This document shows, piece after piece, positions 1 to 12,080 of a stretch of 64,000 nt of DNA (positions are counted from its first letter, which is position 1; each line of letters begins with the position of its first letter). The position numbers and the translations under genes are program-made. This DNA comes from Aegilops tauschii subsp. strangulata (Eukaryota > Streptophyta > Magnoliopsida > Poales > Poaceae). Under the pieces are notes generated by a model. That model ran no database searches, was not told the origin of the DNA, and worked only from the letters and a program-made list of their open reading frames with translations. The DNA lies in NCBI RefSeq assembly GCF_002575655.3, contig NC_053035.3, positions 92,157,322 through 92,221,321 of the forward strand. The letters run 5' to 3'.

Positions 1-63
1 GTGACAGTTTGCTGCTTACTGTTGAAATTTAAGTTTCTTATTTTCGCTTTTTGATCATTATAG

Positions 64-3000
64 AATGCCTACAAGCAAGCTATGCAATGTAGCAAAAGTA
101 TCCCCAGACAAGCAACAAGTACTGCCAGAATCTCAATTTCCACTACCGGCCGGTCACCTTCTCCAAATTCTTCAAATGTTATGCCATTCAATGAAAATGA
201 GGTGTGAACAGCTCAGTAGACCATTCTGGTGTTTCTTGCATTGGTATTTTATTCTATACAACCCTAGCAAATAACTCAGTGCAATTTTGCTCTACTGTTG
301 TAGGTGAAGTCTAAAATAGCTATTTGCCATTCTGCTTTACATGAGTATCGTGAAGCACTCCAAGAGGTTCGGGCTTTTCTTTCTTTGTGAGTCTGTGTTA
401 ATGTTTGCTAAATTTAGCAAACATTTTTTATGCTCATAAGTGTTGGTCAATATTTGAAAATACGAAACCTTTAAATATATGTAGGATGGTTTTGATCTAG
501 ATGTGGTTTGTTCTTTTGACAATGACAAATGATGCAGAGTTTGATCTACATGTTTTCTGCAGATGGAAGGGATTCCTTCTAAAATGAGAAATCTAAAAAT
601 GAATCTGATGTTAGGCAAGCTTTATCGAATATCCAGAAATAATCGTGCGGCTGCCATATGTTATAAAGAGTGTTTGAGGTACAACAAATCAAATGATTTG
701 TTTTCTATGATCCCGAATTCTGCAACTTTATAGTCCCTCTGATGCATAATATAAGCTGCTTTAGAGGTTCTGTCAGTCAAATGTTTTTTTCGGCTTGACC
801 ATCATTATACAAAATATTACCAAAATGTTCAATATAGTATTGATATTACTAGATTTTTCATGATTTTTTTATAACATGTAATTACTGAATTACATCTGTT
901 GTAACGACATATTTTTTAATCATTTATGGTCAAAGTGTTACTTTGATGACTGTGTCATTGTCCTAAACTAATTATATTATGAATCAGAGGGAGGAGGTCA
1001 TAGGCATAAATTGATAGTGATATTTCCTGTTCTATCGCATTGCCTCATATGGTTAGTCCTTCATGATGTAATTTGACAAGTTGTTTTCGACATCTTTATT
1101 CTTTTCTGCTAGGCAATGCCCTTATGTATTTGAGGCTATTGCAGCTTTGGCTGAAATGGGGCTTTCTTCAAAGGAGTTCTCTTTACTATTTGCACAAGTA
1201 AGTGTCCATTTCTTTTGCTTAAGATCTCAAAAGGAAGCACGGTCTCTCTAGATGAATAGTTTAATTTTAGTGAGAACAGATAAATATCCGTTATGCTAGT
1301 TTTCTGTATGCTGATTGATTGTCAAATTTCCTAAATACGACGTCTTCTTCTCTAATCATGTTTTATTGTTCAATGTCTCGATCTAAACAGTATCACCTTG
1401 ATAAATTTCCCACATCTTCTGTTTTACGTGTGGAGTATGCAGTAAGTTGTATTCTATTTATGGGTTGCTCAAGGATATCTCTGAATTGCGTACACTTCCA
1501 CTATTTACCTTCGCATAGTTGAACATAGTTACAGAACCATCATTGCACCAAAGTTTACCCCCTTTTGGTGCATATCTTCTGTACATATAAGTTATTAACA
1601 GTTGATATATATAGGTGTGAGCACTGCATATACGAACTATGCAGAAATAAGGAACATCCAATTGCGCAGTGTAAAATTTATTTTTGAATCATTATTTGCT
1701 GAAATTTAGAAATCTGGAATGATTATTATATTCGTCTGTAGGCACCAAATAGAGGAGGCAAGCCACCAGGTGATTTTTTGGATGCACAACGTTGGTGGAA
1801 TGTAAGTGAAATATGCTGCACTCCTGTTGCATATAGGCAGGCTGCTGATGTTTCCAGGGGATTTCATACATATTTGAAACATTACCATTTGAGGCATGTC
1901 ACATTGCCACCAATAGTAATGAAAGTAATGTATTGAAATGAATTTATGTTGATATCAGATAACCTTGCATGGCATACAGCGTTTAATCTTGTATACCCTA
2001 AGTTACAAAATAGGTGATTGCATGTTAGATCTCCTTGGCACATTGATTATTGAAAGCCAAAGCAGCACTAACAGTCTACATGCTAAACTTTACTAAATTG
2101 GAACACACCTTTGGCCTTCTTTCGACTCCGAAGAATTTGCCACAACTGCCACAACAGTGTACACCTGCACTTCTGTTACTTTCTTTACCACCATTAATGC
2201 AAACTGATTAGGTGTGATTAAATGGGAAATGTAAGGATACACCATTAATGCAAACTGATTAGGTGGATTTTTTACAATTTACCAAATGATCCACATAATT
2301 CTTTCCGCAGCTAAAGTGTATTTCTTATTGCAGTGATTTTTTGTTACTGGTTCCTCAGAAACTGTGTTTCTCTTTCAGCAAATATTTGATCATACATCTT
2401 GTTCTTGTTATGGTTGGCTCAAATAATTAATTTACTTCAATTATTGTTTTCTTAATAGCGGTATGTAGAGGCCCAGTGTTGCATTGCTTCACATGATTAT
2501 AAAGGTATTGCAATGAACTTTTTCCAGATTTCATTTGATGTTTCTAGCATAAGATGTGCTTAGTTGATTTTTATTGAACTGATCAAGGAATTATTTCGTA
2601 TGGCTGCCAAGGATATTGAGTGCTGTTAAATGATTCGTTGTTAATAACATATCACCATGTAGCTCCATCCTGTGTCTTAATTTGGTACTGGACTCTGGTA
2701 CTATAGCATAGCTTGTTAATCAACCTTTCAAAACTTCAGTTTCAGTAATCTGTTGGGCATAATTTGCAGCTTTCAAAACTTCAGGTTCTTCATCATAATA
2801 AATAAGCTTACTGTTTTTTCACCTTTTCTAGGTGGCCTGGATATATACCTGGAACTAATGCAACGATTTCCCAATAATGTGCACATCTTGCTGGAAATTG
2901 CGAAGGTTTATCTCTTTCTTCAAGTTTCCCATTGTTGCGCTTCTGTATATGTTGTATATTGAAGTAGAATCATCAAGTTATTCTCTCTCATGTAATGCCT

Positions 3001-6000
3001 CTTTGTTATGTATGTCTTGATTTCTGTAAGTTTGATGCTCCTATGTTCCTCAGTTATGTAAAGAATTTCTGAAGTCATAGTTCATCATTGTTAGAGTTAT
3101 AATATAGGTCATGTACCCCTTTATATTTATCCCGTTGTATAAGGGGTTTCCTGCATATGTTCCACACCTGTACATGTATATATATCGGCCTATGGCCTCA
3201 TGGGAATACAAGTTGCTTATTCCTAACATGGTATTAGAGCTCTAGGGTTTCTTTTTCGCACGCCGCAACTCGTGCTCGATCCCGTCGTGACGGCTGCCCT
3301 GCTCCGATCCGGCCGAAGCATCCTCGTCTGAAGGCCTCCTCGTCACGCGCCGTGTACAGCTTCCTCTGGACTCCCGCCAGTCCAGCCGCCGGCCTCGGTC
3401 TCCCGCCTCGATCCCGCTCGTCTCGGCGACCCGCTCCCGCCGCCGCCAGGTGCCAGGACTCGCGTTTGCTTCCGCCGCGCCGTTCCCGCTCTCAGGCGCC
3501 GCTCCCGCCCGCCAGCTCCTGCCGTCCGCCAGACTCCGCGGTCGCTCCCGCCGCTCCAGCTCTCAGGCGCCGCTTCCGCCCGCTAGCTCCCGCCAGGACT
3601 CGCGGTCATCCGCCCCTCCCGCCAGGACTCCGCTCCCGTGGTCTTCCGCCTGCCGTCGGGTCTCTTCAAAAAAAAATGTCTGCTGCATCGGGCTATGTTG
3701 CTGTCCCTCGCTGTCCGGTGATCTTCGATGGTACTAACTACACCGAGTTCGCTGGCTTCATGCGCATTCACATGCGTGGCATCCGTCTCTGGGGCGTTCT
3801 TTCTGGCGAGGTCTGCTGTCCGCCACGTCCGGTTCCTCCGGTGGCCCCTACTCCGCCGACTCCCCTGGTTCTTCCTACGGATGCTAATCAGGCCGCCAAG
3901 GATGCGGCTAAGATTGCTGATGAGGCTGCTGATCGTGCCTATGATGAAGAGGGCTTTGGCTTATGAGGAGGCTCTTCAGACGTATCATGGTGCTTTGTCT
4001 GTTTACACCCAGTGGCTTGATGATGAGGCTCGTGCTGCAGCTGTTCTCACTGCTAGTGTTCTGCCTCAGTTTGCTTCTGAGTTTCTGGGTCTTCCTACTG
4101 TCTTCCAGATGTGGACCTGTCTTCGTCAGCGCTATGAGCCCTCTGGTGATGCCTTATATCTTTCTGTGGTTCGTCAGGAGCATGCTCTTCAGCAGGGTGA
4201 CTCTACTGTTGATGACTTTTATGCACAGAGTTCTGCCATCTGGCGCCAGCTTGATTCTCTCCGCAGTGCTGGTTGTCGTACTTGCCCATGCCGCCAGGCT
4301 GTCCAGGCCGATTTGGAGTTTCATCGCGTCTACGAGATCCTGTCTCGGCTCCGTAAGGAGTTTGAGCCCCGGCGTGCTCAGTTGCTTGCTCGTGGCCGTA
4401 TTTCTCTCATGGAGGCGCTTTCAGAGATTCGTGCTGAGGAGACTCGCCTACGTGGTGCTGGTTTGCTGGAGGTTCCCTCTGTGCTCGCTACTCGGGTTTC
4501 TTCCACTCCACCTGCTGCACCGCCCCATTCTCGCTCGAGTGCTCCGCCGCTCTTGCCCACTCCTTCTGGAGGCTCAGGTCGCCCCCGTTCACATTGTGAC
4601 TACTGCAACAATGATGGTCATATTGAGTCCCAGTGCTACACCAAGCGGAAACACCTGCGCAAGGCGCGATCATCAGGGACTTCGTCATCTCCCTCGCCAG
4701 CTTCAGCCATTGCTTTGACCGAGCAGGATATTCTGAGACTTAAGCGTCTGCTCGCGGCTTCAGGTTCTTCCTCGATGGGTACTGCTGGTTCTGTGACTGA
4801 TGCTTCCCGCACTGAGCACCCGCCCTCTACACAGTCAGGTACATTCCCATGGGTTCTGGACTCTGGAGCTTCTTTTCATATGTCTTCTCATTCTTCCGCT
4901 TTGTCCTCTCTTCGCTCGCTGGATTCTCCTGTTCATGTCTTCACTGCTGATGGTACTCCACTTTCTGTTGCTAGTAGAGGCCATCTTTCCACTCCTTATT
5001 CTGTTCCTGATGTTGCTCATGTTCCTCGCCTTACCATGAATCTGTTTTCTGCCGGTCAACTTACTGATTCTGGTTGTCGTGTCATCCTTGATGTTGACTC
5101 TTGTTCTGTCCAGGATCGTCGCACGCACACTCTGGTTGGGGCTGGCCCTCGCCGCCGTGATTCTCAGGGTCTTTGGGAGTTGGACTGGCTTCATGTTCCT
5201 TCCGCTGCCACCACCATCGCCAGTCCCTCCGCTGCTGTCGCCTCTGTTACTGGTTCCTTCAAGCAGTGGCATCATCGACTTGGTCATCTGTGTGGTTCTC
5301 GGTTATCGTCTTTAGTTCGTCAAGGTCTTCTGGGGTCTGTCTCAGGAGATGTCTCTTTAGAGTGTCAGGGTTGTCGTCTTGGCAAGCAGATTCAGTTACC
5401 ATATTCCCATAGTGAGTCAGTGTCTAAGCGTCCTTTCGATTTAGTCCATTTTGATGTATGGGGTCCGGCTCCTTTTGCTTCGAAAGGTGGTCATAAATAC
5501 TATATTATTTTCATCGATGATTTTTCTCGTTACACATGGCTTTATTTCATGACTTCACGTAGTGAGGTGTTGTCTATTTATAAGCGTTTTGCTGCCATGG
5601 TTCATACTCAGTTCTCTTCACCCATTCGTGTTTTTCGTGCTGACTCCGCTGGTGAGTATATCTCTAAGATGTTGCGTGGTGTCCTGGTGCTCATGCTCAG
5701 AATGGCGTGTCTGAGCGCAAGCATCGTCACCTTCTTGAGACGGCTCGTGCTATGATGATCGCCGCCTCTCTTCCGCCTCATTTTTGGGCCGAGGCTATCT
5801 CCACTTCCGTCTATCTCATCAACCTTCAGCCATCTGCTGCTTTGCAGGGTGGTGTTCCTTTTGAGCGTCTGTTTGATCGTTCTCCCGATTATTCGATGCT
5901 CCGCTTGTTTGGTTGTGTTTGCTATGTTCTTCTTGCCCCTCGCGAACGCACCAAACTGACCGCTCAGTCTGTTGAGTGTGTCTTCTTAGGCTACAGTGAT

Positions 6001-9000
6001 GAGCATAAGGGCTATCGTTGTTGGGATCCTGTCGGTCGTCGGATGCGTATCTCTCGAGACGTGACTTTTGATGAGTCTCGTCCTTTTTACCCACGCCCAT
6101 CTTCCTCGTTTTTTTAGTAGAGGATATCTCTTTCCTCACTTTTCCTGACTCCCCTATCAGTCCCATCGCGCCTGTGCCTATTCGCTCCACTCCCTCTGCT
6201 TCTCCACCCCTCGTCGATTCGCCGCCACCATCTTCCCCGGTCTCCTCACCTAGCATGACACCGGATTCTACACCTTCATCTCCGGTGACTTCTTCGTCGC
6301 CACCCCCTGATTCTACCTTGGCGATTCCTCCTTCTCTTGTTCCATCTCTTCCTCAGCATTACACTCGTCGTTCACGACCTGTGGATGCTTCCTTGGATGA
6401 GTCGTCCTCTTCCTCTCAGCCTACTTATGGCTTGCGTTCTCGTCCTCGTCCGCCTATTGATCGCTTTGGATTTCCCACCGCTGGTGCTGCTGTTCTTGAG
6501 CCGACTTCTTACCGTCAGGCTGTTGTTCATCCTGAATGGCAGTTTGCGATGGCAGAGGAGATTGCTGCTCTTGAACGCACTGGTACCTGGGATCTTGTTT
6601 CTCTTCCTCCTGGAGTCCGTCCCATCACTTGTAAGTGGGTCTACAAGGTTAAGACTCGCTCCGATGGTTCTCTTGAGCGTCACAAAGCTCGTCTCGTGGC
6701 TCGTGGTTTTCAGCAGGAGCATGGTCGTGATTATGACGAGACGTTTGCTCCTGTGGCCCATATGACCACTATTCGTACACTTCTTGCTGTTGCCTCTGCA
6801 CGCCACTGGACTATATCTCAGCTTGATGTTAAGAATGCCTTTCTTAATGGTGAGCTGCGTGAGGAGGTATACATGCAGCCACCACCTGGGTATTCTGTTC
6901 CTGATGGCATGGTGTGTCGTCTTCGTCGCTCTCTCTATGGCCTTAAGCAAGCCCCTCGCGCCTGGTTTGAGCGTTTTGCTTCTGTGGTCACTACTGCTGG
7001 TTTTTCAGCAAGTGCTCATGATCCCGCATTGTTTATTCACCTTTCTCCTCGTGGCCGGACTCTTCTTCTTCTCTATGTTGATGATATGGTCATCACTGGG
7101 GATGACCCCGAGTATATTGCCTTTGTAAAGGCCCGTCTTAGTGAGCAGTTTCTTATGTCTGATCTTGGACCTCTTCGCTACTTTCTTGGGATTGAAGTCT
7201 CTTCTACCTCTGATGGCTTTTTTATATCTCAGGAAAAGTATATTCAGGATCTTCTTGCTCGTGCTGCTCTTTCTGACGAGCGCACTGTTGAGACTCCTAT
7301 GGAGCTCAATGTTCACCTTCGTGCTACTGATGGTGATCCTCTCCCTGACCCGACGCGTTATCGTCATCTCGTTGGCAGTCTTGTCTATCTAGCTGTCACT
7401 CGTCCGGACATCTCTTATCCGGTTCATATTCTGAGTCAGTTTGTCTCTGCTCCCACATCGGTTCATTATAGTCATCTCCTTCGTGTTCTCCGATATCTTC
7501 GGGGCACGATCTCTCACCGTCTCTTCTTTCCTAGCTCCAGTTCTTTACAGCTTCAGGCCTATGCGGATGCTACGTGGGCTAGTGATCCTTCTGATCGCCG
7601 TTCACTTTCTGCTTACTGTGTTTTTCTTGGCGGTTCTCTCATTGCCTGGAAGACGAAGAAACAGATTGCAGTTCCCCGTTCGAGTGCTGAGGCTGAGTTG
7701 CGAGCTATGGCTCTTTTGACGGCAGAGGTGACTTGGTTACGGTGGTTACTTCAGGATTTTGGTGTTTCTGTCACTACACCGACTATGCTCTTATCTGACA
7801 GTACAGGTGCTATTAGCATTGCGCGCGATCCTGTGAAGCATGAGCTCACCAAGCATATTGGTGTTGATGCTTTCTATGTGCGCGCTGCTGTGCAGGATCA
7901 GGTTATTACTCTTCAGTATGTGCCTTCCGAGTTACAGTTGGCGGATTTCCTGACGAAGGCCCAGACTAAAGCGCAACATGGCTTTTATCTCTCCAAACTC
8001 AGTGTTGTTCCTCCACCATGAGTTTGAGGGGGGGTGTTAGAGTTATAATATAGGTCATGTACCCCTTTATATTTATCCCGTTGTATAAGGGGTTTCCTGC
8101 ATATGTTCCACACCTGTACATGTATATATATCGGCCTATGGCCTCATGGGAATACAAGTTGCTTATTCCTAACAATCATCACATTTTTTTGTGTGAATTT
8201 AATTATCTTTATTCATTGTCTATCCTGATTTTTCTGCTTCTTATTTCTAGGTTGAAACCATCATAGGCAAGAATGAAGAAGCAATTATGAATTTTGAGAA
8301 GGTAAAGAAACAAGTATAGGCTTCGAGTTCCTTGTAAGGAAATATATGTCTCTAAAACGGTTGGTGCTTTGCAGGCTCGGTTAATTGATCCAAACATCAT
8401 GACATATATGGATGAGTATGCAATCCTCCTAAAATTAAAATCGGACTACACTAAGCTAAACAAACTGGTACATGATATGCTGCATATTGATCCTGCAAGA
8501 CCAGAAACATGTATTGCTCTTGCAGCATTTTGGGAAAGAAAAGATGAAAGAAAAGCTTTGACATATGCTGAAAAGGTATGTACATTTTATAGATATAGAT
8601 ATGTTTTGTGGAAGCGAACCTTCCATGTAATGTTCCTTACGTTGTTTTACATTTTGCAGAGCCTTCGAGTTGATGATAGGCATATAACCGGCTATATTAT
8701 GAAGGTAAGAAAACATAACGTTATTGACCATACAACATAAATATGGTACCAGTGTCCGCTTGCATTGTCATATTCTGGAAATGTTGCAATGAAGTATACA
8801 AGCATGTTTGGCGGGTTTACAACAAACCTGTTGCGGTTGTTGGCTTATACTTCATAATTCGTATATGGCTAGGATCCTATCTTTATTTTTTGTTATCCAG
8901 GTGGTGGGCTTACTGTTTGCTTATATTCTTTAAGGGCAATCTGCATCTTTCATTGAATCGACCAGATTTGGCAGTAACAGACTTCAGGGGAGCTCAAGAA

Positions 9001-10581
9001 CTAAGGGCTGATCTTCGCTCTTATCAAGGTTGTTACACATAGATACTTCTGGTTACTTATCCAAAACCTACAAGCAGTTTAATATGGATATTATTCTCAG
9101 GTTTGGTGCGTGCTTATCTAGCACTTTCCAAATGCAAAGATGCACTATTCACTGCACGTGAAGCAATGAAGGTTATGCATCAGTCTGCAAAAGCTCTCAA
9201 GCTAGTTGGTGATGTGCATGCTATCAGTTCCAGTGGGAGAGAGAAGGTAAAGACAAAAAGTTTTTTTTCCTATGATTTCATTTTGTATACTTTTTTTCTT
9301 GTGATTGTGCCCTTTGGCAAGTAATTCATGTTGTTCAATTATTTTCCAGGCAAGAAAGTTCTATGAATCTGCTATTCGTCTTGAACCTGGATTTCTTGGA
9401 GCAGCACTGGCATTGGCTGATTTGCATGTTGCTGAAGGACGGAATAAGGAGGCAGTTTTGTTACTTGAAAGATATCTAAGACAATGGGCCGATGATTCTC
9501 TACATATCAAGTTGGCTCAAGTATTTGCAGCAACAAGTCTGCTTTCGGATGCACTCTCCCACTACCAATCTGCACTAAGGTATGCAAACTTCCTCTTGAA
9601 GTGAAACTATGGAATAGCAGCCCTAAGTTGTAGGAAGGCTTCATGCTGAATCCTGTATTTCCCCACCCTCTCAATTCTATCCATTTACAGTCCTGGGCAT
9701 TTCTCTTCCCAGAGCTTATTGTCTTTCCCCCTGGCCTCACCAATGGGTCAATTGCTACCTTGAACAAGGCCAATTGGTACCTGGAAGGTTGTAAATGATT
9801 TAACTTGCTTGATTAAATGTAGGTAAACTGAGAGATTAGTATGTCTGAAATATGTCTTGTGGAATATTCTTCTTCTGTCCTAGAATATTTGATGCTCACT
9901 GTAGTTAAGGCCGGGACTTATCTCATATACTAGATTGTTTCTGTAGACGAATTGTCATGATTAACAACTCCGTCAATTTCCGTCCATCTTGCCATTGAAG
10001 GCTGATCCAGCAAGTCAGCTACTCAAAAGCTACCCAAGATGGTCTCTTGCTCTTTTAGCTGTTACTACTACTTTACAAACATATGTACGTTAGTTATCAC
10101 TTTGAGTTCCCATTAGCTGTTTGCTAGTGCATCTTAACCGATCTAGAGATAGAAACGTCACTCCTTGTAGGCTGCAGTGAAGCTCTATCAGGTGTCAACT
10201 AAATTGTGGGAGGCAATTGGCCTATTTTGGTTTCGAAAACCTTTGTTAACACTTCTCGACATGCCTATTGTTTTACGTTTTGTAGCCTTGTGTACTAGTT
10301 CATGGAAAAACCAACTTTCTTTTGCAGGATAAACCCGCACAATGAAGCAGCCAAGAAAGGATTGGAGCGCTTGGAGAAGCAAATGAAGGTGCGATCTCCT
10401 AACATTCAGCGGCTCCTGTCATGTTTTGGTTTCCCTCTTAGACTTGCTCCACGGTAAGATAAGAAACGTTGACTGCTCCGATTCCCCTGTGCAGGGAGTA
10501 GACCCGGATGCGCCTGAAGACGAGGACGAGAACGAAGCTGACGACGTCGATGGTGACCAGGATGACGCCGAGCTGCTGTAG
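64..10581 (+). CDS. APC7: Anaphase-promoting complex subunit 7 (APC7/Cdc27-like TPR protein), 5' end outside window
   Basis: APC7 is a TPR scaffold subunit of the APC/C, the nuclear ubiquitin ligase that drives cyclin destruction in mitosis. Fifteen GT-AG exons join without frame conflict into 498 codons plus stop: 64-201, 304-366, 563-678, 1113-1197, 1742-1801, 2459-2504, 2832-2905, 8251-8301, 8375-8575, 8660-8704, 8935-9028, 9101-9246, 9350-9579, 10328-10388, 10495-10581 (TAG 10579-10581). Recognisable plant APC7 stretches are [40 protein letters not shown] and [15 protein letters not shown]. Helical TPR pairs follow ([56 protein letters not shown]). The last exon is strongly acidic (Asp/Glu-rich). 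The N-terminal exons lie upstream of base 1. Intron 2906-8250 is swollen by a Copia insertion in the same orientation, but the exons show no damage. The family is firm; exact ends of small exons rest on splice consensus and reading frame only. Confidence 0.93.
731..1000. mobile_element. Stowaway-like MITE (Tc1/Mariner type), degenerate, in an APC7 intron
   Basis: The left end reads TAGTCCCTCTGATGCATAAT and the right end ATTATGAATCAGAGGGAGGA. These are imperfect inverted copies resembling the CTCCCTC...TAATATAAG termini of grass Stowaway elements. The interior (about 220 bp) is AT-rich and non-coding. The element lies wholly inside the intron between exons 563-678 and 1113-1197. The flanking TA duplication is not clean, so boundaries are approximate. 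Confidence 0.6.
2190..2265 (+). repeat. Direct repeat pair of 25 bp in an APC7 intron
   Basis: ACCATTAATGCAAACTGATT followed by AGGTG occurs at 2190-2214 and again at 2241-2265, a 51-bp offset. It lies in the intron 1802-2458. It looks like a local duplication with a diverged spacer; no function is suggested. Confidence 0.8.
3089..3228 (+). repeat. 5' LTR of the intronic Copia element
   Basis: It is a TG...CA-bounded 140-bp LTR, base-for-base identical by eye to the copy at 8035-8174. The sequence TGTATATATATCGGCC near its 3' end may hold a TATA-like promoter. Confidence 0.95.
3229..3240 (+). other. Primer-binding site, initiator-Met tRNA type
   Basis: TGGTATTAGAGC directly follows the 5' LTR. 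It matches the usual plant iMet-tRNA PBS TGGTATCAGAGC with one mismatch. Confidence 0.8.
3676..8021 (+). pseudogene. Copia gag-pol of the intronic element, broken by three frameshifts
   Basis: The likely start is ATG 3676, after a GC-rich leader with internal repeats (about 3430-3660). Visible domains are: gag, with a CX2CX4HX4C knuckle ([14 protein letters not shown], near 4600); protease DSGA ([13 protein letters not shown], near 4855); integrase with HHCC (HHRLGHL...CQGCRLGK) and FDVWGP / [11 protein letters not shown] with YVDD ([15 protein letters not shown], near 7075); and RNase H with ADATWA, SSAEAEL and SDSTGA. The stop is TGA 8019-8021. Breaks: a frame change near 3940-3965 in gag; a deletion with frame change near 5670-5690, just before the integrase [13 protein letters not shown] segment; and a frame change at a T-run near 6110. 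The catalytic motifs themselves look intact. This copy cannot make one polyprotein. Confidence 0.93.
8035..8174 (+). repeat. 3' LTR of the intronic Copia element
   Basis: Identical by eye to the 5' LTR at 3089-3228. It follows the purine tract ending at 8034 and is followed by the target-site duplication ATCAT (8175-8179). Confidence 0.95.
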
Positions 10582-11499
10582 GAACTGTGGATTCAAAAAG
10601 GCGGTACATATCAGTATACTGGAGGTACCATGAATGCTGAAGCTGTCACTGACCGAAGGGGGCTTGCTGTGCGGGGTGGGGGTTGGTACAGTACTTGGTA
10701 AGGTGGCTGGCGTAACAACTTTGTGCCGATGGTTTGATTGACGAGTGGGAATGTTGTGCCACTGCCCACGGGGGGATGTGACTTGTATGGGATTTAATCC
10801 CTAACCTCTTCAAATCCATGCCAACCGAACACAACCTACATCGGGAGAACTCTCCCCGTCTGTCTCGCAATCGCTTTCCTCCGGTGATGCCCATGGCGTC
10901 ACTCCACCTCACGGGGCCAACAACATATCCTCCACCTCCTAGGCCGTAAAACGGTCGACGGCTCCTCCGCTCCGCCATCACCGACGCTGGGGCCGCCAGC
11001 TACCGGTATGCCTCCCCGCACCACCTGAATCTCCAGCGAAGTCTCCTCCTCCGCCGGCGGTTGGCCCCCGTTGCCGTTCTCCCCACTGTTCCCTCCACCT
11101 TTCTTGGCCATGGGCAGCGCAGCGACGAGCAGGGGCACGGCCGCCTCCCCTCAGAACTACATCTCTCGTTTTCCTCTCCAACAATGGTAGCTGCAGCAGC
11201 CCAGATGGATTGCAAAGGGATAGAGTACAGAGTATACTAAGAAAAGAAGAAGATAAAATATTATCCCCCACTCCTCGTTTCTCCCAAATAGTGAAGTGAA
11301 TATTCCACGGGGCTTTCATTTTACCAAGAATTTTCTAGCCAGGGCGCCTTTTACCTGGAATTATCTCCCTCAGCAATCAAATAAGGCCTTACTGTGTAGG
11401 ATAGGAGGTGGCCTGTTGTTAACACTGGGTTCCAAAAAGTAAATCATTTGAATGATCACTTAGAGTTGTTCTGTTTCAAATTAACGCTTTTCACTAACA
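10582..11499. other. APC7 3' UTR and intergenic sequence
   Basis: About the first 200 bases are likely APC7 3' UTR; no clear polyadenylation signal stands out. 10785-10830 (GGGATTTAATCCCTAACCTC and onward) resembles one terminus of a Harbinger/Tourist-type MITE, but I see no partner terminus. 10890-11220 is GC-rich and open on the minus strand in several frames, with no domain I recognise and no clear splice structure. 11220-11499 shows nothing. Confidence 0.4.
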
Positions 11500-12080
11500 A
11501 GTATCTTACCCCGACCCTGTTTCATAGCTTTGGACATGGATTTTACAGCTCGATTAAACATGTCGTCCCACCTTTCTTCCATGCCTTCCACAACCAGAAC
11601 TTAGACGTCGAACGTTGAACCCTTATTATCCTGCTTCCCAAAGACTCGGCCCCTATATCCGCAAATGACTTTACAACAATCTCGCTTCAGAACTGTTCCT
11701 GCAAGGCTATTGCAAAAAGTCTGAACGGACAAGCTAAAACATCTAATCCAAGCTTCATCAACGGAAAGTCTATTGCGAAAAGCTTAAGTTACGCTGCTGT
11801 TCTTCTTGGTTCCTGTCACTCAAGGAAAGCTCACGCCATGGTCTTCAAGTTGGATTTCCAAAAGGCTTCTGAGTTGATCGCTTGAGAACCTCTAATTCAA
11901 CTGCTCTTTTAAAGGGGTTCCCCCACAAAATGGTGCTCTCTATGCTTCACGGCAAAACCGCCATCCTCCTTAATGGTATGCCGGGAAACTGGAACAATTG
12001 CAAAAATGACCTGCACTAGGGTGACCCTGTATCACCCTACCTTTTCATTGCAGACCTTTTACATCCCTTGATCCTCCTTG
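11500..12080 (+). pseudogene. LINE (non-LTR retrotransposon) reverse-transcriptase remnant
   Basis: Reading across frames gives the hallmark order of plant L1-type RT: ISLQNCSCKAIAKSLNGQAK, then SYAAVLLGSCHSRKAHAMVF, KLDFQKAS, HGKTAILLNGMPGNWNNCK and GDPVSPYLFIAD. The last should be QGDP..SPYLF, but its Gln codon is now TAG (near 12018). Several frameshifts and stops show that it is dead. The right side is cut at 12081 by the LTR of Copia-A. The start is approximate because upstream similarity fades. Confidence 0.8.

Larger units (their letters stand above)
3089..8174 (+). mobile_element. Ty1/Copia LTR retrotransposon with 140-bp LTRs, inserted in an APC7 intron
   Basis: Two 140-bp LTRs (3089-3228 and 8035-8174) begin TGTTAGAG and end CCTAACA. 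They are flanked by the 5-bp duplication ATCAT (3084-3088 and 8175-8179). A primer-binding site follows the left LTR and a purine tract (AGTTTGAGGGGGGG) precedes the right LTR. Domain order PR-IN-RT-RH defines Copia. The element lies in the same orientation as APC7, between exons 2832-2905 and 8251-8301. The very short LTR is unusual for a complete Copia; rice Tos17 is a known comparable case by size, but I do not claim they are the same family. Confidence 0.95.

Noticed and set aside
3728..3960. ATG at 3728 as the start of the intronic Copia polyprotein
   Set aside because: The first 70 codons of that frame do not resemble gag. The gag N-terminus is in the frame from 3676, and 3728 only joins after the frameshift.
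10646..11319. Minus-strand ORFs after APC7 as a neighbouring gene
   Set aside because: They overlap in different frames, have no recognised domain and no convincing splice sites. Reported only as intergenic sequence.
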